Shown here piece after piece: positions 54,305 through 64,000 of a stretch of DNA of 64,000 nt (positions within the stretch are counted from its first letter, which is position 1; every line of letters begins with the position of its first letter). The notes beneath the pieces were generated by a model that was given only the letters and a program-made list of their open reading frames with translations, ran no database searches and was not told where the DNA came from. Origin of the DNA: Chrysogorgia sp. JL179-B06 (Eukaryota; Cnidaria; Anthozoa; Scleralcyonacea; Chrysogorgiidae); NCBI GenBank assembly GCA_035772405.1, contig JAYKKM010000002.1, positions 235,001 to 299,000 on the forward strand, in the 5' to 3' direction. The position numbers and the translations under genes were made by a program.

Positions 54305-54690
54305 CAATTATTGGATGAGGCTGAGCATGATATCAAGAATTATCCAGACCGAGATCAATGTTATCTGCCGAAGCCGAAGGCTGATAACATTAACCGAGGT
54401 CTGGATAATTATTGATGTCATGCGTAAGACGAATCCAATAATTGTTTTATTATACATTGTTCAAAATAGTCTTACTAAAATGACAGTCTAGTAGTAATCT
54501 ACTACAAGCCATTTTTTTATGTTGTCATTTTCGCGCGCTTTTCCTAGTGACGTCATCAGCGTCCAATAATGTTTTTTTGGAAACCTCCGTCCAATAATTC
54601 ACAGTATTCGACGGAAATGACGTCGCGCCTGCTGGACATTGAGAACATTGTTGACCAATAAGAAACGAGAATGAAGTTTGAATGTATAAT
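54305..54690. repeat. repeat R, copy 2
   Basis: The second copy of the family at 41461-41842, with the foldback half at 54305-54443 (CAATTATTGGAT.../...ATCCAATAATTG). It carries an extra GCTGGACATTGAGAACATT segment absent from copy 1. Confidence 0.75.
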
Positions 54691-54813
54691 TACGTCAATA
54701 ATTTTGACGTTATAGGCACTTTAACTTTATACTCTTCCTACAGCTAAACTAAGCCAGTTCTACTTTGAAATATCATTTTAGGTGACTATAGTAGTCACGT
54801 GAGAAGAACTTTG

Positions 54814-55338
54814 TTAAAGGTCAACTATACCTTTTGAGGTTCTATTTTCTTCCGAAAGAGATATCATCTAACTTTGTAAAAGTGAAGAAAAAAATGAATT
54901 TCATGATATAGCGCAGGATTTATTGAGGAGTATTTCTTCGGATCTCTTGTTGCACGACCGCGTTTTGAGAAGAGTGACGTCATAGTGTCATACTGGTAAT
55001 AGGTTTATTGAACAAAATAATATTCCAGTGCTTGATATTTGGTTTGTCACTCACTCAAGAGTAAACAGTATTCCAAACTTCACTAAAATAAAACCAAAAT
55101 ATACAGTATTTTCTCGCCGTATGACATCATTATGACATCACTTACCGGTAGTGCCAGGTTTTTTTCCAACGCGGTCGTTGTTCAACTAAGCTTAGTAAAA
55201 GGGCTGAAAACTCGATCTTTAACAGATAATAAAAGTAGAACCGAGTAACCAATTTCAATTATTTCTTCGGTTTTGAATTGAACTTTTCGAATTCTAACGA
55301 AAAATAGAATAACCTCAAAAGGTATAGTTGACCTTTAA
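54814..55338. mobile_element. MITE, TTAAAGGTCAACTATACCTT termini
   Basis: TTAAAGGTCAACTATACCTT TTGAGGTTCTATTTT at the left is exactly mirrored by AAAATAGAATAACCTCAAAA GGTATAGTTGACCTTTAA at the right (one gap). The 5' TTAA and 3' TTAA could be the target site. It is 525 bp with no ORF. Confidence 0.8.
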
Positions 55339-55488
55339 CGGAATAAGCCCGTGAATCAGGCTAATTAACCGAGCTAGCCTGGCTCATATAAACAACCTCT
55401 TAATTCAAAACACGAAAAGCGATGCACTGATCTCTGCTCAAAATAGGTATTTTATTAATAACGCGTCAGATCATTGAATACTTTTTTA

Positions 55489-55998
55489 AAGTGCATACAA
55501 ACCCTCCACAGTTTTTAGTTGTTTGTATATAGAAGATGAAGTTACTTTACAGTTTTTGATTTAGTCCGTTAGTTCCCGAGATATTTGTTTCCAAAGAGCC
55601 CAATTTTGGACTCCCCGCCAGAAATTGGGGAGAATGTTTTTAATGCTTTAGGGCCTGGGAACCAGGAACAGACGCCGCTCGCTCACTGATCTCTGATTAC
55701 CAAAAACTGCATCCTATCAGTTCAAGCTTGTGTATTTTTGGTAGTAATGCCGGATAAATTTTTTGGTAACTCTGTGGTCAAAACGCTTATGTATTCCTTG
55801 TTGTGTGAAATATAATTGTTCATAACTCCCAGGACCCTCTTAAGAATGACGTGCGGCTTTTTCATTCAATTGGCTATGTTTAGATAAATATATTTCTGGA
55901 AATAACGGACCAAATCGATTACTGCATTAAAATAACTTATCAGCTCTTTTAGCATCCTCTATACAATGAACTAAAAAGTGCGGAGGGTTTATATGTAA
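55489..55998. mobile_element. MITE, ATACAAACCCTCCACAGTTTTTAGTT termini
   Basis: The left ACAAACCCTCCACAGTTTTT is mirrored by AAAAAGTGCGGAGGGTTTAT at the right. A single matching end (AAAAACTACGGAGGGTTTAT) recurs alone at 60878-60897, showing a second partial copy. No ORF. Confidence 0.65.
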
Positions 55999-56019
55999 TG
56001 TTCGTAATTGTTCGATATA

Positions 56020-56240
56020 TGTAATGTTCGTAATAATATTCGTAATGTCGACTGCGCATCAAAATGACGCGTTGTGCGTCGGGATAAAACTAATTTCAAT
56101 TCATAACATCAGGCTGGGGAATTTGCAAGTGTAAATAGAAATACAAATGTCTATTGTGGTTTTAGCCTGATGTTATCAATTGAAATAAGTTTTATCCCGC
56201 CGCAGAATACATCATTTTGATGCGCAGTCGATTCAACAGC
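56020..56240. repeat. palindromic MITE (copy of 13660-13862)
   Basis: GTCGACTGCGCATCAAAATGACGCG, GTCGGGATAAAACTAATTTC and AATTCATAACATCAGGCT are mirrored by AGCCTGATGTTATCAATTG, AATAAGTTTTATCCCG and CATCATTTTGATGCGCAGTCGA. Confidence 0.75.
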
Positions 56241-56279
56241 TGTATGACGTGTTAACAAATAAATAATATTCTTTAGATG

Positions 56280-56667
56280 AAGAGAGGATTTATTATAATT
56301 TATTATATCAAATATATGTATATGAAAATTTGACTGCCCGAAACGGGAATCCTATTTTCATCTAAATACTCTCTTCATCTAAGAAAATTATTCTAAACCT
56401 CCTTAACAAGAGACGGTTATAAAAAAGCTTAAGCTCGCTACTTTAGGAAGTCCTGCGAGAGGCTTCGCTCTACTTAGTAGAAGATGAGATGTCTTCCCGT
56501 AGAGATTTGAGAGTCGGGACGATGTATAAAATATGTATATGATACACTGTATATGACTGTCCTGACCGTGTCTCGGTGGTTGGAGGGCCGTTGCATTGAT
56601 TCGGAGACCTCGGGTTCGATTCCCGGTTGGGGCAGTCACATTTTCATATACATATATTTGACAAATA

Positions 56668-56701
<34 letters not shown>

Positions 56702-56735
56702 TTATTATTATTATTATTATATTATTAATAAGTTT
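56280..56735 (+). mobile_element. tRNA-derived SINE copy and microsatellite tail
   Basis: 56320-56345 holds a minus fragment (GACTGCCCGAAACGGGAATC). 56410-56560 holds the non-tRNA head and 56563-56640 the tRNA-like part with B box GGTTCGATTCC, then CACATTTTCATATACATATATTTGAC. (AAT)n/(ATT)n follows at 56663-56735. It is the same family as 1326 and 2456. Confidence 0.65.
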
Positions 56736-56763
56736 TTCTCATCCTTTTATTTTCCCCTTGCAG

Positions 56764-56842
56764 GAGGCTGGTGTAGTATTTTTGTCAAATTTGAACATTG
56801 AACATTGTATGGACGGTCCCGTTACAGATTTGCCGATAACAA
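56764..56842 (+). CDS. thioester protein exon: end of MG6, entering the bait region
   Basis: The acceptor TTTTCCCCTTGCAG and donor ACAA|GTAAGC bound 79 bp. It reads EAGVVFLSNLNIEHC then MDGPVTDLPIT and leaves one base (phase 1). (D)EAG.VFLS..N is the string after MG6 in CD109-like proteins, just before the protease bait segment. It is the first exon of this gene here to end in a phase other than 0. Confidence 0.88.
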
Positions 56843-57169
56843 GTAAGCAATTCCATCTTCTATCCGCAACGATTTCTGAAGCAATATATTACATACACAA
56901 AATTTGTAAAAATTCCGTGTAACTACAAATACGTACACGCAACATCTCCTCGCACATTTACCTTTACTAACTGGGTACCTATACGAAGAAGTTTTGTGAT
57001 TAGTTGTGATTAACACAACAAAACAATATAATTAACCACAAAGAAACCAATTTCCTAACCCTAACAATAGGGAATTTCTTATCTTCTCTTATTTTATTGT
57101 AAAGTACAGCAGTTTCGTGCCCATGATGAAAAACAACAAGCTTCCATTTCATATATGTGTAATTCTAAG

Positions 57170-57505
57170 AATTTATGGTGAAGGCAAATTTCGAGTGTTG
57201 GAATATATACATTTTAAGACCAAACGGACCAGTTGCGAAAACTGTAACTTCAAGGCCTTCCGGCTGGAATTGAACCCGCGACCCTGCGATGCTAGTGCAG
57301 TGCTCTGACCACTGAGCTACGGAAGCCGTTGCCGAAAGCCTAGTCACGAATTCTGTATATATAGTGGTAGTAATGCCGGGATGAGATTCTGGGTATATTA
57401 TAGGTGAAGGAAAATTTCGAGTTTTGAAATATGTACATTTTAAGACCAAACCGGGACCAGTTTCGAAAAATGCAACTTTTAAAATGCAACTGAGCTACGG
57501 AAGTC
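57170..57505 (-). mobile_element. tRNA-Ala-like SINE, partly duplicated
   Basis: 57254-57328 on the minus strand folds as a tRNA-like head: CCGTAGCTCAGTGGTCAGAG (A box TAGCTCAGTGG), loop CTAGCAT with an AGC at the anticodon position, and B box GGTTCAATTCC. The flanking ATTTCGAGT.TTG.AATAT.TACATTTTAAGACCAAAC occurs at both 57188 and 57413, about 225 bp apart, so the unit is tandemly duplicated. The imperfect anticodon stem and the context argue for a SINE, not a tRNA gene. Confidence 0.7.
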
Positions 57506-57800
57506 GTTTCGGAAAATCTATAGACCTCTTTCATAAATGGCACCCAAATTAAATATTCTTTTATATTCATTTAAATTAGCCTTTCTGACCTACACGTTCG
57601 TGTGTCTGTAATTATATACAATCTTTGCTTTGTAAATTTGCATGCATATAAAATAATATTTAGACTGGCCGCCATTATGGAAGAGGTCTATTCACCAGTT
57701 CAAATGACAAATATTATTTCTAATATACACAAAGATACCCGGTATTACCATTTACCACATTACATTTACGTAACTCACGACTATACGCTCTAAGGATCGG

Positions 57801-57860
57801 CCTCGTAGCTTAATGATCAGAGTACTGCACTAGCACCACGGTGTCGTGGCCAGACCAACC
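57801..57860 (+). mobile_element. tRNA-like SINE fragment
   Basis: GGCCTCGTAGCTTAATGATC then AGAGTACTGCACTAGCACCACGG is a diverged A-box half of the family at 57170. No B box follows. Confidence 0.5.
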
Positions 57861-58302
57861 GCTCGGTCAATAAGACCAACCGTTCAATCAATAAGTCTTA
57901 ATATACAGTATACAATTATGGTATGTCCCATTTAAATGTTATCAATGTGAATAACATTGTTCTATCTAACGTGTGGTTTTCAAGAGTGAAAGCTATATCA
58001 ATTTCCAATTTCATAATTATGTGATTTTTTTACTTGTGCTACCTGTGGTAGCGCGAGTCTAGGTTTCGGCTTCATTTGTCGTATTATTATTTTGGGGGTT
58101 CCACATATATTATTTCCCGTCAGGCTTTTGCGAACCGTGAGGCATGTTGCGGGTCAATAGCCAATAGTTCTTTCTTTTCGAGAGCTTTTCGTTGAGTTGT
58201 TCTTTGACTCTGTTGAAAGTGTTTACCATATGTTCTTTACCAAGTGCTCACCATATGTTTACAACAGCACACGCTAGTCGTATTCGTGGTATACCTATAC
58301 TA
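57861..58302. other. intron, nothing recognised
   Basis: A doublet GACCAACCG.TC.ATCAATAAG (57875-57900) is the only visible repetition. The 79-codon frame at 58192 is not supported. Confidence 0.4.
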
Positions 58303-58560
58303 CAAGATGACAAGCGATTTCGAAACATGTTAAATATTGATCGAGATAACGTTCAAAATAATATACGACGAAGTGATCAGCTTATACTTTATAGCCGACT
58401 AATTTCTATAAAGTACATAAACCATTTTTAAGAAGGGTACTCACGTTCTCGTAATATAGTATGTTATGTATGTTGACTCGCTAATTCCAAATCTGTTTTC
58501 AGAGTTTAAATCGGTTAAATATTGGCCGAGATAACGTTCAAACATTCTTCGACGAAACGG
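58303..58560. repeat. unclassified dispersed repeat (12.7-kb family)
   Basis: Two copies: TTAAATATTGATCGAGATAACGTTCAAAATAATATACGACGAAG-type text at 58329-58376, and TTTTTAAGAAGG.TACTCACGTTCTCGTAATATA...CGCTAATTCCAAATCTGTTTTCAGA at 58425-58505 with its continuation to 58560. It matches 12722-13055 and 15340-15850. Confidence 0.65.
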
Positions 58561-58594
58561 ACTTTTTTGAAAAACACAAATACACGGCCACGGC

Positions 58595-59130
58595 ATTGAA
58601 ACGCAGATAGTTTTAAAGGATCTAGGATTGCACAGTTATAGGTGTTTTCCAGAGATTTAAAGTAGTATTTGAGCATGGTTGATATGAATACATTAAGGGT
58701 TTCCATGCAAAGGTTTAGTTCGTCATTTAAAGTGTTCCATATTCTGGTGGCTCTTATCAAGTACGATCTTTGGTAGGTAGTTGTTTTACATTTGCTTATT
58801 ATATACTTTGTAACGGTAGTGTTGCTTGACGATCTAGTATATCTGCCGGTGGTACGTATACGTGGAACGACACACGGCTCTACAGTAACTAAGCCGTGTG
58901 TTATTTTAAAGAAAAAGACCATGTCTAAGTATACTCATGCCAATAACAAATGAGAAGTAAGGATGACGAAAGTAGCCTAGAACTATAGCTATCAGGACAA
59001 AGTAAATGGTAGGTTTAATATGTATTTGGTTGCCCGCACCTTTGAGTTTGTTCCAACTTCGTGACTAGATCAATACTCTGAGGTGCCCAGACCTGTGTAG
59101 CATAACCTAAGTGCGGGCGTACTATATATA
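58595..59130 (-). mobile_element. LINE C-terminal remnant
   Basis: Read from 59130 down: YIVRPHLGYATQVWAPQSID, SYWHEYT-like YWHE, then MVFFFKITHGLVTVEP, VVPRIRTTGRYTRSSS, TTTYQRSYLIRATRIWNTL and MLKYYFKSLENTY. This is the familiar C-terminal region of a LINE family common in cnidarians. Frame changes occur near 58920-59000. No RT core is present. Confidence 0.7.
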
Positions 59131-59141
59131 GTGCCAGGTAG

Positions 59142-59300
59142 ATGGTTTTGCCTCGTTGGGCAATCGTTTTGCCTCGTTGGGCGATTGTTTTGCCTCGTTG
59201 GGCAATTGTTTTGCCTCGTTGGGCAATCCTTTTGCCTCGTTGGACGATAATTGTGCTTCGTTGGGCGTTAATTGTGCCTCGCTGGGCTTACCTCATTAGG
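59142..59300. repeat. 21-bp tandem repeat TTTTGCCTCGTTGGGCAATCG
   Basis: Seven units, the first five nearly identical, the last two diverged (ATTGTGCCTCGCTGGGC). It abuts the LINE remnant. Confidence 0.9.
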
Positions 59301-60479
59301 AAGATCAGTATTTGTCACCACAAAAGGTGTATTTTTGCTTGTTTGTGCCTGGTTTATAGGTCAATAGTTTGATGCTGATGGTTGGACGTTCTCCATCGCC
59401 AAACGAGCTCTATCGGGCAGATAGTTAAGCGACAATGTGTCTAAATATGGTATTAACTGATTCTTAAGAGCGTTCAAGTAAATAAGATCTTCTTCTGTAA
59501 GGATTTGATCGATTGTGTCAGTCCGCCATTGTGGAACGGGCAAGCGATTGAGCGCGCAATAGCGCTGAAAAACTCATGAAAGAACATTGCAATTCCCCTT
59601 GAAACGTCACTAAAACGTTCATGACCTTGATGAATACTTGCAGCGATAGATAAACTGAGATTTGACATATTTTTGAAGACCTTTACTGAGATTTCCTCTC
59701 TCGAAAGTCGAACCTTCTTTGAATTTCAAACACGTGAGTGGTGAGACGCTCCGAGTCGTGAGCGGATCTGAGCGCATATTGAGGTTAATACTTCATCTTG
59801 CAGGATATAGCGAACCCCTAACCATAATATCTTATTTAGTGGTATGGGTTCGCTATATCTCTGCAAGATGTAGTACATAATGAGCACGTCGGTAGTACCG
59901 AGGCTCCGAACATTTTCGTGACAAAGCGACATCCTGAAATCTCGATTTTAGCCAGCATCTGTTCGCACAAGAAGTTAGTAAGCTGCTGACATCCAGGATA
60001 AGTAAGATGCTCGCTCACGCTCGCAGCAATAAAATAATGGACAAACAAAGTCAAATTTCTCCAAAACTAAAAAGATTTGAAGGAAACTAATACTCATATT
60101 AAAGTAAGTTTACATACTAGATCTTTCGTTTGAATGAAACTTGCTTTGGGGCTGGAGTGTTCCTTTAAATGTAGATTAAGGAAATATTTTTTAGAAAAAT
60201 AAGAATATAAACTTTTATCAATTTCTCATTTTGTATAAATCTTTATTTAATAATTATCAGCTATCTTTAAATTGAGAAACGATCAGTTGTTGTTGCAGCT
60301 ACGCTTGTGGGATTAATGGTCATGCGCATTCCGTGGTTGAAAACCATAATACCTCTCTTTAAGTTATATCAGGCCTCTTCCGCTATTTTCGTCTCCGGTT
60401 TTTTATTGCAAGTACCAATGTTTAAAGATAGATACCTCCGAAAAGAATGCAACAAATGAAAAAAACTTTTTGACGTCTT
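59301..60479. other. intron with one hairpin
   Basis: ATCTTGCAGGATATAGCGAACC (59791-59812) is mirrored by GGTTCGCTATATCTCTGCAAGAT (59848-59870). No gene; the short frames on the minus strand here have no motif. Confidence 0.45.
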
Positions 60480-60900
60480 CTATACAGAATTATAAAATAA
60501 CATTTTGAAAAGGTGTATTCTGATTGGCTAAAAGCCATGTTTCTATAACTGTATACAACACGGAAATGTTCCCGCCATTTTTGAATTCAAACGATAGGTC
60601 GGTTTTAGGATAAAACGGTATTAAGGATTTTAATTAGGGATATTAATTATTAGGGATTTTTGTGTAAGTAAGGAGAATTTACGATTTCGTGAATGAACCT
60701 TTTACCTATTTTCAAAGTGTAATTTTGTAACGGAAAAGAAAACATTTTTCGTATTCCGATATGTTATAGAGACACTCGTGGAAGTTTCGACTACGATTTC
60801 TCGTTCTTCCAAACTTCCACTCGTGTTTCTATAACGGTATGGAATCACGGAAAATGTTTTTTATTTCTTAAATTAAAAACTACGGAGGGTTTATATGGCA
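60480..60900. repeat. inverted-repeat region around GTTTCTATAAC
   Basis: CATGTTTCTATAACTGTAT (60537) and CGTGTTTCTATAACGGTATGGAATCACGGAAAATG (60822) are direct and partly mirrored words. AGTTTCGACTACGATTTCTC.../...AACTTCCACTCG form a local hairpin at 60782-60822. The end is AAAAACTACGGAGGGTTTAT (one terminus of the MITE at 55489). Confidence 0.45.
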
Positions 60901-61282
60901 GCGCTCGAAATAATTTTGCCAAAGTTGACGGTCAACATGACCAGTCAGACGTGAATTCATGTCGTCAGATCTAAAATTTGTTTGGTCAACTATTTATTAT
61001 CTTTCTATAATTTTGTATCAGTACACAAGGCCATGCACGTGCGATCGTCACTTTTGCTGCCGCCATTTTGAAGTCAACCCCTGGTGCGACAACTTGGCAT
61101 CAAATGTAATATAATTTTCAAGTTCTTATTTCTTGTATAAATTAATGATTTTAACAACGTTGATCAGGTAAAACAAAATGTGTTCAATGGTAGAAATAAT
61201 TTGTACAAAATAATTAGACCGGTCATGCAGATGACCTGCCGTGACTGATTTCTGGCGATCAAATCATGAAAATCCGAGTTAA

Positions 61283-61475
61283 CCTTTCATGTTACTCCAT
61301 CACCAAATGAATCGAGGTATATAATCGTCATGAAATAACCGTTAACCCCAAAACAACTTCCTACTCCCCCACCTAATGAGTTTTCTAACCCTAACCCTCC
61401 GCCTTAAGTGTCTTCCTAACGCTCCAACCTCAAATCCGGTGAAATTATTTGGTGATGGAGTAACATGAAAGGTTA
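61283..61475. mobile_element. MITE with 31-bp TIRs
   Basis: GTTAACCTTTCATGTTACTC CATCACCAAAT at the left is perfectly mirrored by ATTTGGTGATGGAGTAACAT GAAAGGTTAAC at the right, 193 bp in all. The perfect TIRs suggest recent movement. No ORF. Confidence 0.85.
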
Positions 61476-61613
61476 ACCTGAATCACCGGACAGCGACCGC
61501 TGACCACTCTTATTTAAAACGCTAATATGGACTTTGGCATTTGGGCTGCATATGCTATTATATATGCAGCTCTTTTAAGAACTTCCGTATCTTTCTTATT
61601 TATTCTTATATAG

Positions 61614-61676
61614 AATTGCCTCCCACAATATACTGGATGCTTTACAGACTTTCTGCAACGTTTCCGCCGGTGACAA
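61614..61676 (+). CDS. thioester protein: candidate bait-region exon
   Basis: The acceptor TTATTCTTATATAG and donor GACAA|GTATGT bound 63 bp. Entered in phase 1 (A from the previous exon) it reads KLPPTIYWMLYRLSATFPPV T with no stop and leaves in phase 1 again. The previous exon ends CCG-ATA-ACA-A and this one CCG-GTG-ACA-A. Such a symmetrical exon fits the variable, often alternatively spliced bait region of CD109-like genes. Homology is too weak to prove it. Confidence 0.55.
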
Positions 61677-62100
61677 GTATGTAATACTTTGTTTCTAATT
61701 TCTCAATCAATTTATTATATGGCCAATGTTATTTCCGGTAAAATTACGCAATGTCATTGACCTGCACAGGAATTGCGAGGGCATTACGAACATTGTTAGT
61801 GCCCTAGGAATTAAAAGACATAAAAAGATCGCTATATGAGAAAATTCATTTTTAAGAGCAGCTTGTTTACTCGTTGTTATTTTTTCTCTCAGTTAAAATG
61901 TTGAGTGACCAAAAGCAATCAGAAAACGAATTCTATTATTTAGACTTCGATCGTGAAATTCTAAGCTACACACGAATTACAAAGTACACACATAAACAAT
62001 GAAAATGTCAAAGAGGATTTAAACAGTCATGCAGTAAGAGTTTGAAATTATATAAAGGAAGAACAAAGTACAAACACCATGAAATCTGTTCAGTGACATG
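61677..62100. other. intron, nothing recognised
   Basis: AT-rich sequence before the TTTAG array, without exon or repeat signal. Confidence 0.4.
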
Positions 62101-62103
62101 AAA

Positions 62104-63105
62104 TGAAGTTGGTTTGGTTTTAGTTAATTTAGTTTAGTTTAGTTTGTGTAGTTTAGTTTAGTTTAGTTTAGTTTAGATTGTTTAGTTTAGATTAGATTAG
62201 ATTAGATTAGATTAGATTAGTTTAGTTTAGTTTAGTTTAGTTTAGTTTAGTTTAGTTTAGTTTAGATTGTTTAGTTTAGATTAGTTTAGTTTAGTTTAGT
62301 TTAGTTTAGTTTAGTTTAGATTAGTTTAGTTTAGTTTAGTTTAGTTTGGTTTAGCTTAGTTTGGTTTAGTTAAGATTAGATTATATTGGTTTGGTTTGCT
62401 TTGGTTTGCTTTGATTTGATTTAATTTAGTTTAGTTTAGTTTAGTTTAGTTTAGTTTAGTTTAGTTCAGTTTAGTTTAGATTAGTTTAGATTAGTTTAGA
62501 TTAGTTTAGATTAGTTTAGATTAGTTTAGTTTAGTTTAGTTTAGATTAGTTTAGATTAGTTTAGATTAGATTAGATTAGTTTAGTTTGGTTTAGCTTAGT
62601 TTGGTTTTAGTTTGGTTTAGTTTGATTTAGTTTGGTTTAGTTTAATTAAGATTAGATTAGTTTGGTTTTAGTTTAGTTTAGTTTGGTTTAGCTTAGTTTA
62701 GTTTAATTAAGATTAGATTAGTTTGGTTTATTTAGTTTAGTTTAGATTAGCTTAGATTAGTTTAGATTAGTTTAGATTAGTTTAGATTAGTTTAGATAGT
62801 TTAGATTAGATTAGTTTAGTTTAGTTTAGAGTAGATTAGATTAGATTAGTTTAGATTAGATTAGATTAGTTTAGATTAGATTAGTTTAGTTTAGTTTAGT
62901 TTAGATTAGTTTAGTTTAGTTTAATTTAGTTTGGTTTAGCTTAGTTTGGTTTAGTTAAGAGTAGATTAGTTTGGTTTGGTTTGATTTAGTTTAGTTTAGT
63001 TTAGATTAGTTTAGTTTAGTTTAGTTTAGTTTAGATTAGATTAGATTAGATTAGTTTAGTTTAGTTTAGTTTAGTTTAGTTTAGTTTAGATTAGTTTAGA
63101 TACTA
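62104..63105. repeat. (TTTAG)n pentanucleotide satellite, 1 kb
   Basis: About 200 units of TTTAG with frequent ATTAG and TTTGG variants, arranged in alternating runs (TTTAG runs, then TTTAGATTAG dimers). It is directly followed by the BEL/Pao fragment. Confidence 0.95.
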
Positions 63106-63117
63106 TTTTGGCTCGCA

Positions 63118-64000
63118 AACATGGGAAAATGGTTAGTGTTCATTTGAAATCGTGTGGAGAAGATAAAGCAACTCGGAGAAGTAGATTGGCATTATGTTCC
63201 GACTGCGGATAACCCAAGCGATTTGGGGACTGCGAATCATTCAAGAGCGTCTACTATTAGCGGATCTCGACCTCACATTAAGCAAAGATGAAAAAGGATT
63301 GTGGAGAGTAGATGGACGAGTCCAAGGATATCACCCCATCTTCAAACCCAGAAATGGCCAATTTGAACATCTGTTAGTGCCAAAACTTTCATGAAGAAAC
63401 TGGACATGGTGGAGTATCTTTCACCATCGCAAAAACGAGAAAGAAATTTTGGATACCTCAAATACGAATGGTGATAAAGCGTACCATTAATCTCTGCGTC
63501 GTACAACCGCACCATTGCCGGCGTTCAGAACGGTAATGACAGAACCGTTCGCTGTAACCGGAGTGGATTTTTCCGGCCCTTTGCTATACCGAGCGAAGAA
63601 GAATGATCGGCAAAAAGCGTACGTCGCTCTGTATACTTGTGCAACCACCCGAGCAGTGCACCTAAAATTGAGCAAGAATATGAGCGCTAACGAATTCCAA
63701 AAATGTTTGAAAGAGTTTGTGGCCAAACGAGGAACACCAGACCAAATGGTAAGCGATAATGCGTTGACATTCAAGGCTACTAAGCAATGGCTCGACAATG
63801 TGGTGCAAGATTCTGACTTATTCAACTACCTGACTACACAGCGCATCGATTGGAAATTTAACCTGTCACGACCCCTTGGTTGGGTGGTTTTTACGAAAGA
63901 ATGGTGGGGATAATGAAATCAAGTTTATCGAAAGTGATCGGTCATGCCTTGCTCAGCTACGAAGAGCTTGAAGAAGTTTTACTAGATGTCGAATGCCTGA
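63118..64000 (+). mobile_element. BEL/Pao retrotransposon pol fragment (RNase H end to integrase)
   Basis: In order on the plus strand, with frame changes between them: YVPTADNPSDLGT (end of the RNase H region), ADLDLTLSKDEKGLWRVDGR (63255-63315), HPIFKPRNGQFEHLLVPKL, then ETGHGGVSFTIAKTRKKFWI (the zinc-binding H..C part of integrase), and the integrase core at 63515-63913. Past 63880 the coding continues in another frame (GGFYERMVGIMKSSLSKVIG) to the window end. A BEL/Pao element with at least three frame breaks, continuing beyond 64000. Confidence 0.88.
63515..63913 (+). pseudogene. BEL/Pao integrase catalytic core
   Basis: It reads TEPFAVTGVDFSGPLLYR (first catalytic Asp in VDFSG), AYVALYTCATTRAVHLKLSK, FVAKRGTPDQMVSDNALTFK (second Asp in SDN) and W.FNLSRPLGWVV, before a frame break just short of the WWGG(F/W)YERMV segment. 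The catalytic Glu normally lies in that last segment. DNA integration was its role in the intact element. Confidence 0.88.

Noticed and set aside
57254..57328. Functional tRNA-Ala gene
   Set aside because: The anticodon stem has a mismatch, flanks are repeated in tandem, and fragments of the same sequence occur elsewhere, so a SINE is more likely.
59361..60054. Four short minus-strand ORFs
   Set aside because: They overlap a hairpin and have no recognisable domains.
62104..63105. Interstitial telomere
   Set aside because: The unit is TTTAG, not TTAGGG, and it is highly variable; it looks like an ordinary satellite.

Overview
This is an AT-rich, intron-rich and very repeat-dense piece of animal nuclear DNA, most likely from a cnidarian. 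That placement is an inference. It rests on spliced metazoan genes with very long introns, Penelope-like retroelements (PLEs) that encode RT and GIY-YIG domains and carry hammerhead ribozymes, CR1-type LINEs, a BEL/Pao element, Crypton-type tyrosine recombinase pieces, tRNA-derived SINEs and many foldback MITEs. The zinc-ribbon/HECT protein on the left also resembles a family I know mainly from cnidarian gene models. Nothing looks bacterial, and there are no operons. Most long uninterrupted reading frames here are translations of tandem repeats.

Two host genes can be reconstructed. (1) A minus-strand gene (11592 down to 4745) encodes an N-terminal zinc ribbon, a lysine-rich linker, a conserved middle block and a HECT E3 ubiquitin ligase domain. 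Six exons can be followed on the minus strand. The seventh, holding the catalytic-cysteine C-lobe, lies at 1687-1949 on the PLUS strand, and its splice phase fits the last minus-strand exon exactly. That suggests a local inversion or an assembly flip. Three exons also contain frame breaks. (2) A plus-strand thioester-protein gene (CD109/alpha-2-macroglobulin-like) has ten recognisable exons from 16968 to 61676, covering MG3 to about the bait region. The first eight internal junctions are all phase 0. Its 5' exons (signal peptide, MG1, MG2) were not found, and its 3' half (thioester domain, receptor-binding domain) lies beyond the window.

Layout. 0-0.8 kb: two oppositely oriented Crypton fragments. 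1-4.7 kb: inverted HECT exon among SINEs and palindromes. 4.7-11.6 kb: HECT gene, with a PLE in one intron. 11.6-16.9 kb: minisatellite, SINEs, an unclassified recurrent repeat and MITEs. 17-24.5 kb: first thioester-gene exons and several satellites. 24.8-29.1 kb: PLE-A with a second element, PLE-B, nested inside its hammerhead-like terminal sequence. 29-38 kb: more thioester-gene exons and a 2.4 kb minisatellite. 38-46 kb: two CR1-like LINEs on the minus strand. 46.5-52.7 kb: a 13-bp minisatellite of about 4.6 kb, interrupted by a 1.6 kb terminal-inverted-repeat element full of the palindrome CCGTTCGAACGG. 53-62 kb: a run of MITEs, SINEs and a LINE remnant around the last two exons. 62.1-63.1 kb: a (TTTAG)n array. 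63.1-64 kb: BEL/Pao integrase.

The two host genes show no sign of acting together. The strongest signals for a second look are the fully foldable hammerhead ribozyme of PLE-B, the nesting of PLE-B in the hammerhead of PLE-A, the reversed HECT C-lobe exon, and the CCGTTCGAACGG element inside the minisatellite.
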